Shown here: piece by piece, positions 1-10,242 of the stretch
Numbering within the stretch: the first letter of the stretch is position 1
Layout: each line of letters opens with the position of its first letter
DNA from: an uncultured Poribacteria bacterium
Lineage (GTDB): Bacteria; Poribacteria; WGA-4E; WGA-3G
Direction of reading: 5' to 3'
DNA: 64,000 nt
Assembly (NCBI GenBank): GCA_951828385.1
Contig: OX639973.1
Location: forward strand, 5,199,200 to 5,263,199
Notes under the pieces: generated by a model
Told to the model about the DNA's origin: nothing
Seen by the model: the letters and a program-made list of their open reading frames with translations, nothing else
Databases searched by the model: none
Made by a program: the position numbers and the translations under genes

Positions 1-171
1 AAAGGTAAAATCGGTCTTATCCTTGATGTGAATTCCGTGATAGCATTGTCCGATGTCAAGGCATATCGGGGTCGGAAGATAGGGCTGGCAATGGGATGCG
101 CTTGCTTAAGGGGGTTTTCGTGGATTGTTTCAAAATACAACAGATTTGGTAGGCGTGAGTGCCGGAACCCT
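1..171 (+). other. possible 3' end of a gene entering from the left edge
   Basis: Frame 1 is open from base 1 to a TGA at 169-171, giving 56 residues that begin KGKIGLILDVNSVIALSDVK. The first part looks like a hydrophobic beta strand and turn, as in the end of a CheW-like or similar small domain, but this is too short to assign. A hairpin with a short T run follows at 198-240, which fits the end of a plus-strand transcript. An open frame of this length can also arise by chance, so the call is weak. Confidence 0.25.
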
Positions 172-197
172 TGACAAAACAAGGGATGGCGTGCTTA

Positions 198-240
198 TGT
201 TGCAATAAGCAACAGCGTAGCATATTGCAACAGCATTTTT
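198..240 (+). terminator. hairpin with T run
   Basis: A perfect 10-bp inverted repeat, TGTTGCAATA (198-207) and TATTGCAACA (223-232), has a 15-base loop and is followed by TTTTT at 236-240. It could terminate a plus-strand transcript entering the window. The stem is AT-rich for a strong intrinsic terminator, and it may be only one of the many dispersed palindromes here. Nothing else was seen in 241-327. Confidence 0.35.
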
Positions 241-327
241 AACGATAGCAGGGCGGAGCTTGCCTGATAGGATTGTCAGAATCTCGGATGGACAGGATTT
301 TCAGACCAAGGAATTACGTAAGATCGG

Positions 328-2223
328 CTATAGGAAGTTATATTTCTTTAATTTCCGATGCAATGTGGACCTATCGATGCCCAACGCCCGAGCTGCAGCG
401 GAGATATTATTGTGTGTCACTTTGAGGGCCTGAAGGATGCTCCTGCGTTCAACCTCGTCAAGCGGCAGGATCGCAGCGGTATCCGTCGGGTTATCCGTGT
501 CAGTTGGTGAAACCGTTTCTAACAGATTCAACGGGAGGTTCCACCGTTGGAGTAGGTCTGTCGTCTCAAGCAAAACAGCACTTTCAATCGTATTTTCAAG
601 CTCGCGTACGTTCCCGGGAAAATCGTGCTGCATCAACACTTGTAAGGCATCAGGGGCGATGGCACGAATGGATTTTTCGGCGGTTGCAGCATATTTTTTC
701 AGAAAGTGGTTCGCCAAGATAGCAATATCTTCGAGCCGTTCTCTCAACGGCGGAATCATGATTCGGAACGCCGCAATCCGATAATACAAGTCCATGCGGA
801 AATTACCGCTTTCAATGGCATCCGTTAAGTCCTGATTTGTGGCTGTTAGTACACGGATGTCAGTAGAGATAGTACGGGTGCCACCGACTCGCTGAAATTG
901 GTGATCTTGTAGGACGCGCAGCAATTTCGCCTGCAATGCCGGTTGCATATCGCCAATTTCATCAAGAAAGAGCGTCCCTTTGTTCGCTTGCTCAAATTTC
1001 CCTATCTGCAGCGTGGATGCCCCGGTGAAAGCCCCGCGTTCGTGGCCAAACAACTCACTTTCAATCAGTGATTCCGGGATCGCAGCACAATTGACCGCAA
1101 CGAAAGGACCCGCTTTTCGAGGACTATTATAGTGTATGGATTTTGCAACTAACTCTTTGCCAGTACCACTTTCCCCTTGAATTAAGACGGTGATATCGCC
1201 TTCTGTCGCCGTTTGAATCTGAGCGAAAAGTTGCTGCATCTTTTTGCTTTTGCCAATGATTTCACCAAAGGCGTAGTTCTTCTCCAGTTCAGCCCGAAGG
1301 ACCATGACCTCCGCCGCCATCTGCTGAATCTCAACATCTTTTGACATGTCTCGGTAACTGACAACTTTATCCGAGACACCGTCCTCATCTCCTTGAAGGG
1401 ACGTGGTTAAGCAACAATACAACCCCGGCTGACTTTGCTCAGCATCGCCAACAGCTTCCAAAACACCCGTGAAATTCTCAGGCGTGGCAACCACGTGATC
1501 CAACTCCGATAGCTTCAACTCTCGAAACCGCGCATTGAGGCGTGTGTTCAGTTCATCCGGCGAAATCTGCTTAAGGGCGTCAGGCGATATACCTAACAGT
1601 TGACAATACTGTTGATTCGCAAACAACAGCTGGTTGTCTTTATCTAACACGCCGATGGCATCCCCGGTAGCATCCAGCACCGCTTTAAGCCTTTGATAAC
1701 TCAGGTCAAGGGACCGCTGGTCCTTGATAGACTGCTGTTCAACATTCCACTTTTCAACAAGCGCAGCCGTAATCTGCTGAATCTCCTCCTTGGCAACCGG
1801 TTTACGGATGTAGAGCAATTTGTGCAGCAATTCCATATTCGTGACAATCTCATGCAGCGGTTTATCGGTATAGGCGGTCATGATAACGATCTCAAGATTC
1901 TTCTCAAACTCCCGAATCCGCCGAATCGTTTCAACGCCATCTATGCCGGGCGGCATCCGGATGTCAATATACGCGACCGCGAACGGACGGTTCGCTGCTG
2001 TTGCCGCTTTGACAATCTCATAGGCTTCAGCACCACCTGAGGCGTGCGACAACTCAAACGAAGGCAGATAGGTTGTGTTACTTTCCGAACTCCCCGGCAG
2101 AAACACATCTGCCAAATCGTCAGAAGCAGCTCGCTTATGCTTTTCGCTCAGTATTTCTTGAAAGTCAATATGGATGTCGTCCTGATCGTCAACAATTAAG
2201 ACACGTGTATTGCGATTGCTCAT
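328..2223 (-). CDS. sigma-54-dependent response regulator (REC-PAS-AAA+-Fis HTH)
   Basis: This is a 631-residue NtrC-type activator. The N-terminal receiver domain (about 1-160) has the acidic pair in LIVDDQDD and the phospho-acceptor region AYIDIRMP, with an extra stretch between its first two strands. A PAS-like segment follows (about 170-300). The AAA+ domain has Walker A GESGTGKE, the sigma-54 contact loop GAFTGA and Walker [11 protein letters not shown]. The C-terminus is a Fis-type helix-turn-helix ([19 protein letters not shown]). It should activate sigma-54 promoters when phosphorylated. It lies 90 bases downstream of, and on the same strand as, the disrupted histidine kinase at 2314-6300, its likely partner. 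If that kinase is dead, this regulator may be orphaned. ATG at 2223. Confidence 0.93.
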   Translation of the reverse strand: MSNRNTRVLIVDDQDDIHIDFQEILSEKHKRAASDDLADVFLPGSSESNTTYLPSFELSHASGGAEAYEIVKAATAANRPFAVAYIDIRMPPGIDGVETIRRIREFEKNLEIVIMTAYTDKPLHEIVTNMELLHKLLYIRKPVAKEEIQQITAALVEKWNVEQQSIKDQRSLDLSYQRLKAVLDATGDAIGVLDKDNQLLFANQQYCQLLGISPDALKQISPDELNTRLNARFRELKLSELDHVVATPENFTGVLEAVGDAEQSQPGLYCCLTTSLQGDEDGVSDKVVSYRDMSKDVEIQQMAAEVMVLRAELEKNYAFGEIIGKSKKMQQLFAQIQTATEGDITVLIQGESGTGKELVAKSIHYNSPRKAGPFVAVNCAAIPESLIESELFGHERGAFTGASTLQIGKFEQANKGTLFLDEIGDMQPALQAKLLRVLQDHQFQRVGGTRTISTDIRVLTATNQDLTDAIESGNFRMDLYYRIAAFRIMIPPLRERLEDIAILANHFLKKYAATAEKSIRAIAPDALQVLMQHDFPGNVRELENTIESAVLLETTDLLQRWNLPLNLLETVSPTDTDNPTDTAAILPLDEVERRSILQALKVTHNNISAAARALGIDRSTLHRKLKKYNFL

Positions 2224-2281
2224 CTAACTCCCTTTCCGATGTTATACCATTTCTATAATTCCGATTTTCCCCAGGACCGGT

Positions 2282-2304
2282 AGGGGCGGTTACAAACCGC
2301 GCCT
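2282..2304. repeat. short palindrome, GGTAGG-CGGTT family
   Basis: A near-perfect hairpin (AGGGGCGGTT, loop ACA, AACCGCGCCT) follows the motif CCGGTAGG. It is one of a dispersed family in this window; related copies are at 6332-6348 (half), 39911-39954, 53939-53960 and 61813-61833. Here it sits between the kinase and regulator genes and could act as a processing or attenuation hairpin, but nothing shows that. Confidence 0.6.
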
Positions 2305-2313
2305 ATTAATGCT

Positions 2314-3673
2314 TTAGCCACCGCCCGGCTGAATTGAGGTATGCTGTAGCATGATACGTATGGTTGTACCTTTTCCTTCCCCTTCACTGAACGGCAGGAT
2401 TCGCCCGCCAGAACTAATTACAAAATTTGCACTCGAATGTAGTCCCAGCCCATTCCCTTGTTTTTTCGTCGTAAATCCAGCCGCAAAAATTTTGTCTATA
2501 TTTTCAGGCGCAACCCCTATACCATTATCCCTAATATCAAGGCATAAATAATCACCATCAATGTAGGCGCGAATTTGGATACGCGGCTCTTCAGTGAGTT
2601 CACCCGAATTGGCTAACTCATCAATCGCTTCAATAGCATTTTTAGTCAGGTTGACCAGCATTTGATGAAATTGGCTCTCCTGAATCCGGATCTCTTCAGG
2701 CGCATTTTCACAGTCAACCTCGATCTGAATGTGTCGTTTGTCTATTGAGTCCTGGAGCATCTTGATCGCATCTGAAATTGCAGCTGCAAGGTTTATATCT
2801 TTCGAGGTCCCGCTTGTCTCTTGATACGAATTCTGCGTACGGATAATATCAACAATATGCCTTGTTCTGTTCCTAATGCGGCCTACCGTTTGCCTCAACT
2901 TTTCGTCGGCAACTTTGAAATCTTCGGAAAGCGTCAGAAGGAACGGGAGCACCTTCTGCCCCTGTGGATCATTGGCAATGTAATCCTCTAAGTTATTTTC
3001 ATGTTGCTGCAGGGCCCCGGCGAGAGCAGTAAGTCGGCTGACAAGTAACTCGTCGGCAAGCAGGTTGTAGACAGTTTCAATGCCGATGGTTACGCTGTTG
3101 ATCGCATTACCAATATTGTGGAGGATCGTATCAACGATCTCTAATCTGCCTTGGACAAAGGCTTGTGCCAACGCTTCTTCGGATTTGATTCTGTCGGTTA
3201 TATCGTGAAAAACAATAACACCGCCTTTCTGGGTTTCATCAGGACTGTGCAGAGGCCTTCCAGTAACGCTGAGATAAATCCCGTCCGGTATCTTCGGACC
3301 TCGCACAAATAGTTCAACGTCGTCTGTTGATTTGCCCTGGATAGCCTGAGCGAGCGGCAATTCTTCTACAGCAAACGGCGTGATGCCATCAAGATGAAAG
3401 TATTCATAGAGATCCTGCCACCTATCAAGATCCTCTATAGGCATATTGCTTCTCGCAAGATGGTGCGCACCCCGGTTAAAAAATGTGATCTGACAGCTGC
3501 CATTGGTGACTATTATCCCATCGCTGATACTATTAAAGATGGATTCCATGAATTCGCTCTGATTTTTGAGTTCATCGTTAAGCGTTTTCAATTGCCTTTC
3601 TTTCGCTTTCAATTCCGATATATCATGGATGACAGAAACCGCACCGTTTATAACACCGTTTTCGTCATATATA
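2314..3673 (-). pseudogene. PAS histidine kinase, 3' fragment (cut by IS)
   Basis: This is the C-terminal part of a sensor kinase whose N-terminal part is at 5068-6300. Read back to the insertion point, the frame gives ENGVINGAVSVIHDISELKA, which continues exactly from RPIYD at the end of the other fragment. It holds the end of the third PAS domain, a fourth PAS domain, a coiled linker, an H-box of the LHNIGNAINS type, and an ATPase domain with N-box NLTKNAIEA, G1 DIRDNGIGV and G2 GNGLGLHSS. All catalytic motifs remain. The fragment could still be translated from the TTG at 3612 or from a promoter in the IS, which would give an uncoupled kinase core without its main sensors. Confidence 0.88.
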
Positions 3674-5071
3674 CTAAAGTTTGGACAATTTTATGAATTA
3701 AGATGACAAAAAGCAGAAAAGTAGGTATCCTTTCAGAAATAACCACACTTTTGAAAGGAAAGTAAAAATGAACCTCCTTTTCTGCTTAGAAGATATTCTA
3801 TCGTATTTTCGTCCTTTATTCAACCTACAAAACTTCGCACTGTTCCAAGCGATGATCTGTGGCTTTATTGCCAATACACACGGTGGCACCCTCACCCGTC
3901 TTTATCAATCAAGTTTCTCGAAGACGAAGTATTGGTCTTTTACGAAGTTTCTCTCCCGAGGGGAGTGGGACGTTAATGCTGTCGCTGCACGGCTTGTTGC
4001 GAAGATACAGGAGGTGTTTCCTCATTGGGTTTATGTTTATGATCTCACGAGTGCCGTAAAAACAGGCAAGAGACAATTTGGACTGCATTTCTTCCGCAAC
4101 TTCAAGTATCAAAAGGGTCGCGTGAATCAATCAAAGTTTCACTTCGGACATGAGTTTGCTGCTTTGGGGCTGCTTTGCGAAACTCCGAGACAATGGATCC
4201 TGTTTCCTGTTTGGGTCAGACTCATCGTGGCGGAGAAACTCCGAGACAAAGGCGATGCGGTATTGAAACGTATCTTTTCAAGAATCCCTCGGGGACTCGT
4301 CATCTTTGATAGAGGGTTCGCCCGCCGGAAAGTCTTTCAAACGCTTTTGGCACTCAAACACCAGATCTTGTGTCGTGCGAAGTCCAATGCCGTCTTCTAT
4401 CGTATGCCTAAACGTCGCAAACGTCCCGGCCCCGGACGTCCCAAGAAATACGGAGACCGTCTAAACATCAGACGTTTGCGGTATAAAGTCGTCTCCATAA
4501 TGGGCAAAGACTCTCAGGTGGCTTCACAGATCGTCCGGACGAAAATGTGTCCCGCAGATGTGCGCCTCGTTGTTATACGAACAAAACCTAAACCTTCAAA
4601 GCCGTATCAATATTTTTCTGTCTTTACAACCGATTTGACGCTTGAGATACCGAAGATCGTTGAATACTATCGCCACAGGTGGCAGATAGAGACCGCATTT
4701 CGAGATGCCAAGCAACACTTCGGCTTCAGCGGCTATCAGGTGAAATCTCGCAAAAGCATCAATCGTTTTCTCCAAATGAGTTTCGTCGCAGCATCTCTAA
4801 CAAAGTTGATCTTTTCTATGCCAGAAATGACGAAGAAACACCTCAGTGTTCAAGAGGTCTGTGAACAACTCGGTATTCATTGGTATAAACCCAAGAAACT
4901 CACGCAAGGACTTCGTGTCGCTTATCTTCAAGCACAAATTGGGTGGCTCCGATTTTCTACGAGTTCCAAAGAAAAAACAAACTCGCAGAATATTCAGACT
5001 CAGACACCACAGGATAACGCACTGCCTTTTGACAAGGCAGCATGAAATCTATAATATTGTCCAAACTTTAG
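3674..5071 (+). mobile_element. complete IS4-like insertion sequence
   Basis: The element is 1398 bp. Its ends are inverted: CTAAAGTTTGGACAAT at 3674 and the reverse complement of the same 16 bases ending at 5071, with partial matching a few bases further in. The 9-bp direct repeat TCATATATA lies immediately outside both ends (3665-3673 and 5072-5080), a clear target-site duplication. It carries one transposase gene. The intact ends, intact gene and perfect duplication point to a recent insertion. An internally deleted relative is at 49673-49940 and a lone end-like sequence at 50248-50263, so the family has been active more than once here. Confidence 0.95.
3768..5045 (+). CDS. IS4-family transposase
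   Basis: This 425-residue DDE transposase cuts and joins the ends of the surrounding element. The IS4 signature Y-x2-R-x3-E-x6-K is complete in YRHRWQIETAFRDAK (about residues 300-315). Candidate catalytic aspartates are in VYDLTSAVKTG (about 88) and LVIFDRGFARR (about 185). A basic segment (KRRKRPGPGRPKKYGDR) fits DNA binding. The ATG at 3768 has a good ribosome site (GAAAGGAAAG). The gene fills almost the whole element and shows no frameshift, so the copy is probably functional. Confidence 0.93.
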   Translation: MNLLFCLEDILSYFRPLFNLQNFALFQAMICGFIANTHGGTLTRLYQSSFSKTKYWSFTKFLSRGEWDVNAVAARLVAKIQEVFPHWVYVYDLTSAVKTGKRQFGLHFFRNFKYQKGRVNQSKFHFGHEFAALGLLCETPRQWILFPVWVRLIVAEKLRDKGDAVLKRIFSRIPRGLVIFDRGFARRKVFQTLLALKHQILCRAKSNAVFYRMPKRRKRPGPGRPKKYGDRLNIRRLRYKVVSIMGKDSQVASQIVRTKMCPADVRLVVIRTKPKPSKPYQYFSVFTTDLTLEIPKIVEYYRHRWQIETAFRDAKQHFGFSGYQVKSRKSINRFLQMSFVAASLTKLIFSMPEMTKKHLSVQEVCEQLGIHWYKPKKLTQGLRVAYLQAQIGWLRFSTSSKEKTNSQNIQTQTPQDNALPFDKAA

Positions 5072-6300
5072 TCATATATAGGCCTGGCACTGATACTAAT
5101 ATCTGTTCCATACGGCAGTTGCTGATTCTGTATAAGCATCTCAACGTTATCCGGACATTTACCTTGTAGGGCTTGAGCGAGAGGCAATTCACCCGGCGGA
5201 AAAAGACTTTTACTTCCCGGTTGGTAGAGACCAAACGTTACAGGTGCGTACTGGGTGGATATACCTTCTGGATTCCGACCTGCCATTCTTTTCGTAGTAT
5301 CATTAAACATCACATATTTTCCATCCTTATCTGCAACGATAATACCGGCACCGATACTATTAAAAATCGCATCCATCAACGCGTTCTGCGTTTGGAGTTC
5401 CTCGATTGTTGTTTTGAGTTGCCGCGTGATCATCTTCATCTCGGTAATATCTCGGAAAGTGACAACGCCCCCGATCAAACTGCCGGCCTTGTCGTATAAC
5501 GGGCTACCATTGACACTGATAAAAACACCGTCCAGCCGCTTCTGATTCCGAATAAATATCTCAACTTCGTTCGTGGTTTCGCCTCTCAGGGCTTGGCTGA
5601 GCGGGAGTTCCATTGAGGGCATCGGCGTAACTTTATCCGGATAAAACGTCCCGTAAGTCTCACTCCATTCTCCAGGGGTACCCTCAGTTGAACCTACCCC
5701 TATGATGTCCTGGGCGATCGCGTTAAAAAATAAAAACTCACCTTTCTCATTCGCAACAATAACACCGTCACTGATACTATTGAAAACGGTATCCATCAAC
5801 ACGTTCTGCCTTTGTAACTCATTGACTGTTGTTTCCAACTGCTTTGTGACCTTCTCTATCTCAGAAACATCGCGTATAGCGATAACGCCCCCGATTAGAG
5901 TCCCTGTTTCATCGAATAGAGGCCTCCCACTGACATTGACAAAAACACCTTCCGGGCGGTTATGATTACGAAGAACTAACTTAATATCGTTCGTTATCTC
6001 ACCCCGCATGGCTTTGTTGAGCGGGAGTTCCGTAGATGGATATTGCGTAATGCCATCCGGATAAAACGTCCCGTAAATCTCATTCCATTCTTCGGGGCGA
6101 CCGTCGCCCGCAGCAGGGCCTATTCCGGCGAGCTCCTGAACTATCGGATTTACAATTAAAAATTCGCCTTTTAAATTCGCGGCTACCACCCCCTCACTGA
6201 GACTATCAAAAATAGTCTGCATCAGGTTGATTTGATTTTTCAGTTCGAGGTTGGCAGCTTTTAACACCGCGTTTTCACGTTTGAGTTCATCTGTTGACAT
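5068..6300 (-). pseudogene. PAS histidine kinase, 5' fragment (cut by IS)
   Basis: This is the 410-residue N-terminal part of the sensor kinase. It starts at ATG 6300 after GGAGCTTAAAAT and opens with a short coiled coil, then has three tandem PAS domains of about 125 residues, each with the pattern IFxSIxxGxIxA...ELPLxxAxxG. The third is interrupted: the frame reaches RPIYD and stops at a TAA supplied by the IS end. Joined to the fragment at 2314-3673 without the IS, it would give a kinase of about 865 residues with four PAS domains. As it stands it has no H-box or ATPase and cannot phosphorylate anything. The partner regulator is at 328-2223. Confidence 0.9.
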
Positions 6301-6830
6301 ATTTTAAGCTCCGTTAGGACTTACACACTTCACCGGTAGGTGCGGTTTGATGAGGTTTAAGTATTTAAATGCCGTAATTTCCGAAACTTCCGAACGTGCA
6401 TCATGCCACATCCACATTGAAAGGATAGCCGATAGACGGACAAACAGCAACTTGGGTTATAATCAGTCAATTCAGTTGTTATTAATTATTAAATTGTAAA
6501 GACTATATCTAACTAATATTATACGGTATTTTTTGGGTAAAAAGCAATAAATTTAATAAAAGTTGCTAATTTGGCTTGAAAAGTGTATAATATTTTAGAA
6601 TTCCATACACTGGCATCGATCGGACTTATGGACACCGAAGAACGGCATTTTCCATATTTTTTCGTCCCTATCCGCATCTGGCATTTTATGTTGAACTCAC
6701 AGTATAAAAAACGCATTCAGTAAGGTTAGGGATTTTTACTTTGGATTTTAGCGTTCCCTTCGTGGTAGAATAGATATATGGAGTTTATCCAGTTCATGAA
6801 AAAGGTACCTTACTGTGAGGAAATGTATTG
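6301..6830. other. intergenic region between divergent genes
   Basis: This 530-base stretch separates the kinase gene (minus) from the first primase-like gene (plus). It holds TAGGACTTAC at 6315, a motif also found at the ends of the 49506-49595 element, followed by CCGGTAGGTGCGGTTT (6332-6348), a half copy of the palindromic repeat. The rest is AT-rich (about 6470-6600). I see no convincing gene; a short minus-strand frame at 6519-6716 has no recognisable content. Confidence 0.5.
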
Positions 6831-9788
6831 ATGACAACCGATGTCTTGCAAGATTTGATTGCCCGCTGCCAGCAACGGCACGAGAATCCACTTAAGCAAC
6901 GGAAGACAACCTCAACACCTCGGCTTTACAAAGGGATTCCTTACCATTTCACAGCCTATTGTGCACACAGATACCCGGTGCTGCTTCAAGACTTGGAGGC
7001 AGCAGGCATTTCCTTTATGCCGAGCGGACAGGCTCCTGGAACCGACCGGCCGCCGCGTAATTTTGGAGGGGAACGGTTCTTGAAACGTCAAGAGGCGATA
7101 GACTGGAGGCTCACCCAATGGCACAATTCGTGGGGGATTCACGTCTATACGGGGATGCCCTCAGCACGCGATGACGCGCCATGGCATGATGTCGACTTTA
7201 AATATGAAGCCTTATGTGCCGCACCTGAGGCTATTCTTGCTTGTGTTCAAGCACTTGTTGATGCCGTTGAGAACCCATTGTTGACGCTGTCAAAGTCCGG
7301 CGGGCTCCGTTTTTCTTGTCGGATACCGGGGTACCTGCACCCAAATACCGAGCAAACACTGTTGGCTGTCAATAAACAGACATCGACAGCAGAGAATCCG
7401 CACCAACACAAAGCATATTTTGAAATTTTGGGTGAGAAGGGATACAACTCCTGGGATGCGCGCTATGAAATTCTGCTTGGAAATCTGTTAGATCCGCCTC
7501 TGATTCCTCAAGTGGTTTTCTTCGCAGCTATCGATGCACTTCGCGCCGCGCTTCATGAGCCTGTTCCTCAAAGCATGCAACGCAAGGAGAGCACCCCGGA
7601 CGCCCCCTACTCTCTCGGATCCTGTAAACTTGACCTCGCCAAAGAGGCTTTTTTCAGGCGTGGGTTTTCTTATCTCAGACAAGCAGATGGATTTCATTAT
7701 TGGAACCGGCAAGACCGTGAGATTGACAACACAGAGGTAGCATTGTGGGAGAATGAAGAGGGTGTGTGGTTACGTGCGTCTACTTCCGATACCGGGCTAC
7801 CTATCGAGGCAACGCTTCTAACAGACGTTTGGAAGGATACTGGCATCTTGCCCCCGATCCCTGCAACAGGGCTGCCTATAGACGACAAGATACCCGCCAT
7901 TCGGGAAGGGAAACTGAGTCCACTATCAATAAAGCGTCCTACGCCTATATTACACAAGTCCGAACCGACCGAAAATACTTATGAAACACACGAAGAAATT
8001 GGTGTTCAGGTGCAGCATGCTTTCGATAGGAATGTGCGTGTCCTTGGATTTACTGCCGAGATAGACGCAGAGAAAGACCCTGAAGTAGAATCCGTTCTGC
8101 GCACGCGTAAGGCAATCTGTTTAAAGATCCCGAGTGTTGATCTCGCAGCAGCAGCATCGCGATTTCTTCAAAGCCAAGATGTCAGATCGGTGGCACAGTG
8201 GCCGGATCAGATACATCTCTGGGATCAGGTGAAAGATATCCCCAGTACTCGACTGTTTTCGGACCCAGAATACGCAAAAATAGCGGAACAACTTCTCGAA
8301 ACGCGCGACGGAACACAACCCCTCTGTATCATCAATACCCGCGAAGAGGAGCAACTGTTTCTTAGATGCAAACTCTCCAGAACCACACTGAAGACGTGGG
8401 TTGCCAATTGGCAAGGCAATGCCTTAGGCAACTTTGCTATAGCGCTACTGAATGCAGTAGACATCAGAGATAAATCCCATGAAAACGCTGTCAGACGGGT
8501 CCGAACAGTCGTCCAGACGTTTGAATGGCTCGAAGAAGAAATCCTCCAACAGATGTGCCACGTCGATGCGGCGACTGTTGAAAACATTCAGGCGTTCCCA
8601 GCGATTTATGCGGATCCAAGCTGGACCTTTTGGCAGCAACTCAAACGTTTCTTTGCACATTACACAAGGGACGCTGACGCACCGATACGATGGGAGGACG
8701 AAGCCCTACAGTTCCGGATGCCGCCCGTGCTGCATCCGAGCATCCAATACCTTTTCGTCAATATACCGGTTCTCTACGCTGAACATTTGCGGCGGGCATT
8801 CTTGGATGTAGAAACCGAGATCCTTCGCACGCAACCGATGGTGTGGGCCCCCGGAAACCGCGTTTTTCAGATTCGCACCGGTATTTATCCACGGGAAACA
8901 ATTTTAGACCTCAGCAACACTTGGGACGTTATGGCGATGTCTGAAACAGGGCAGCACATTTTTTCCAGAATTCAAGCAGAAATACAAAGGGATCCAAATA
9001 TTAAGCATGGCATTATCACCCATGTTTATGGAACTGAGCTGTTGAAGCATATAGCGAAAAATGAGAACGTCTGTTTCTTGACGAGTTTTCGAGAAGTGGA
9101 AGGATTAGAAACCGCTTTTCAAGAGGCGCAAGTCATCTGGATGGTTGGCGTGCCGGAAATGGGAGCACGCGCCATTTTGAACCGCACCCAGGTCTTATTT
9201 GGAAACGACGAGAAGCCCCTCTCTTATGAAATGGAACCTGAGCTCTACCGTTACAAAGACGAACGCGTCCATAGCGTTTATGAAAAAGAGGTCACCTGTA
9301 TATTCACACAGATTATAAAGTTGGCTCAGTTGAACCGTTTGCCAAACAAGAAGATTATGTTGATTACGGGTCTACGAATTCCCAATATCACCGACAGACC
9401 TGAAACACTCCTTTTTGACTGGGCAGATTTCGATGTCGCCGGTGACTTAGATAAACTCGCTGACGTGATAGCGACACGCCAACGTTTTGAGACCGAACGC
9501 GAAAATCTAACAGCTGAATCCAGCAGAAAAGAAGTCGAACGGGTATTAGGATGTTCGACAAGGCAGGCGAACCGAGTATTGGTAAGAATGAGGGGTGGGA
9601 AAATCGTACGTGTCACTTTCCGCGAGCAAATTCTTGCACTTCTCGCTGATGGTGAGAAGAAAACACCGGAACTCACGACAGCCATTCAAGGACATCCAAA
9701 AGCAATAAATACAGAACTCACGCGTCTTGTAAACAGGGGTGAAATTATAAAAATCAAACGGGGTCTGTATAAACTACCAGAGATGTAA
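6831..9788 (+). CDS. primase-like / degenerate helicase fusion, copy 1
   Basis: This is a 985-residue protein, a paralogue of the next gene. The N-terminal third resembles an archaeo-eukaryotic-type primase core: an acidic motif in WHDVDFKYE (about residue 120), then LSKSGGLRFSCR (about 150) where primases have their second motif. The rest resembles the back half of a DinG/XPD-type helicase, with a motif III-like stretch ending EHLRRAF, then FQIRTGIYPRETILD, HGIITHV and LNRLPNKKIMLITGL. No Walker A sequence is visible. Two winged-helix segments close the protein. Compared with copy 2 it lacks about 65 residues including four cysteines (junction near 8238-8255) and has about 11 extra residues near 8570-8600. 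The start is ATG 6831 after GTGAGG. Function in replication, repair or mobile DNA is inferred. Confidence 0.6.
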   Translation: MTTDVLQDLIARCQQRHENPLKQRKTTSTPRLYKGIPYHFTAYCAHRYPVLLQDLEAAGISFMPSGQAPGTDRPPRNFGGERFLKRQEAIDWRLTQWHNSWGIHVYTGMPSARDDAPWHDVDFKYEALCAAPEAILACVQALVDAVENPLLTLSKSGGLRFSCRIPGYLHPNTEQTLLAVNKQTSTAENPHQHKAYFEILGEKGYNSWDARYEILLGNLLDPPLIPQVVFFAAIDALRAALHEPVPQSMQRKESTPDAPYSLGSCKLDLAKEAFFRRGFSYLRQADGFHYWNRQDREIDNTEVALWENEEGVWLRASTSDTGLPIEATLLTDVWKDTGILPPIPATGLPIDDKIPAIREGKLSPLSIKRPTPILHKSEPTENTYETHEEIGVQVQHAFDRNVRVLGFTAEIDAEKDPEVESVLRTRKAICLKIPSVDLAAAASRFLQSQDVRSVAQWPDQIHLWDQVKDIPSTRLFSDPEYAKIAEQLLETRDGTQPLCIINTREEEQLFLRCKLSRTTLKTWVANWQGNALGNFAIALLNAVDIRDKSHENAVRRVRTVVQTFEWLEEEILQQMCHVDAATVENIQAFPAIYADPSWTFWQQLKRFFAHYTRDADAPIRWEDEALQFRMPPVLHPSIQYLFVNIPVLYAEHLRRAFLDVETEILRTQPMVWAPGNRVFQIRTGIYPRETILDLSNTWDVMAMSETGQHIFSRIQAEIQRDPNIKHGIITHVYGTELLKHIAKNENVCFLTSFREVEGLETAFQEAQVIWMVGVPEMGARAILNRTQVLFGNDEKPLSYEMEPELYRYKDERVHSVYEKEVTCIFTQIIKLAQLNRLPNKKIMLITGLRIPNITDRPETLLFDWADFDVAGDLDKLADVIATRQRFETERENLTAESSRKEVERVLGCSTRQANRVLVRMRGGKIVRVTFREQILALLADGEKKTPELTTAIQGHPKAINTELTRLVNRGEIIKIKRGLYKLPEM

Positions 9789-10242
9789 AGTGGTGACTAT
9801 TGCTCTTGATTTGGGTGATCACGCACATCATTAGAGACAGCTGGCATCTCGGATATCTCATCTCTTTTTACTGAAAGCAGATTGAATACTTACCTCTCAC
9901 GCTTTCTTTTCTTCCATCCTGTTTTGCGTATACATTTCTACTTGCGTATCAACAACTTGCGTGTAGCGATGTAATCCCCGCTTTGAGCGGATCTGATGTG
10001 AAATATTTATCCGATAAGTCTTCCGAAAATAGCGGCGAATCACAAAAAGTTTTATTGGGATATTTATATATTTTTATTTTTATTTGAAAATATGTCCTAA
10101 CACAACTTACGCTTAAACCCTGATGACTATTGACTTTATATCAATTTAAAAGTTTGACCAAAAATGAAATTTGTGATAATATATATTCCTAACTTCTGTG
10201 AAAATATAAAGTTTGTAAACGCTTCATTTGGGAAATGTATCA
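9789..10242. other. intergenic spacer between the two paralogues
   Basis: No gene is visible in these 454 bases. The second half is very AT-rich and carries the promoter noted at 10154-10182. The last few bases before each paralogue's start are similar (AAATGTAT followed by the ATG), consistent with duplication that included part of the leader. Confidence 0.5.
10154..10182 (+). promoter_or_regulatory. sigma-70-like promoter for the second paralogue
   Basis: TTGACC at 10154-10159 and TAATAT at 10177-10182 are separated by exactly 17 bases. Transcription would begin near 10189, giving a leader of about 54 bases before the ATG at 10243. The surrounding sequence is AT-rich. It implies that the second copy is transcribed independently of the first. 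Confidence 0.6.

Noticed and set aside
6519-6716. Short minus-strand frame in the AT-rich gap
   Set aside because: No ribosome site, no recognisable content, and atypical composition.
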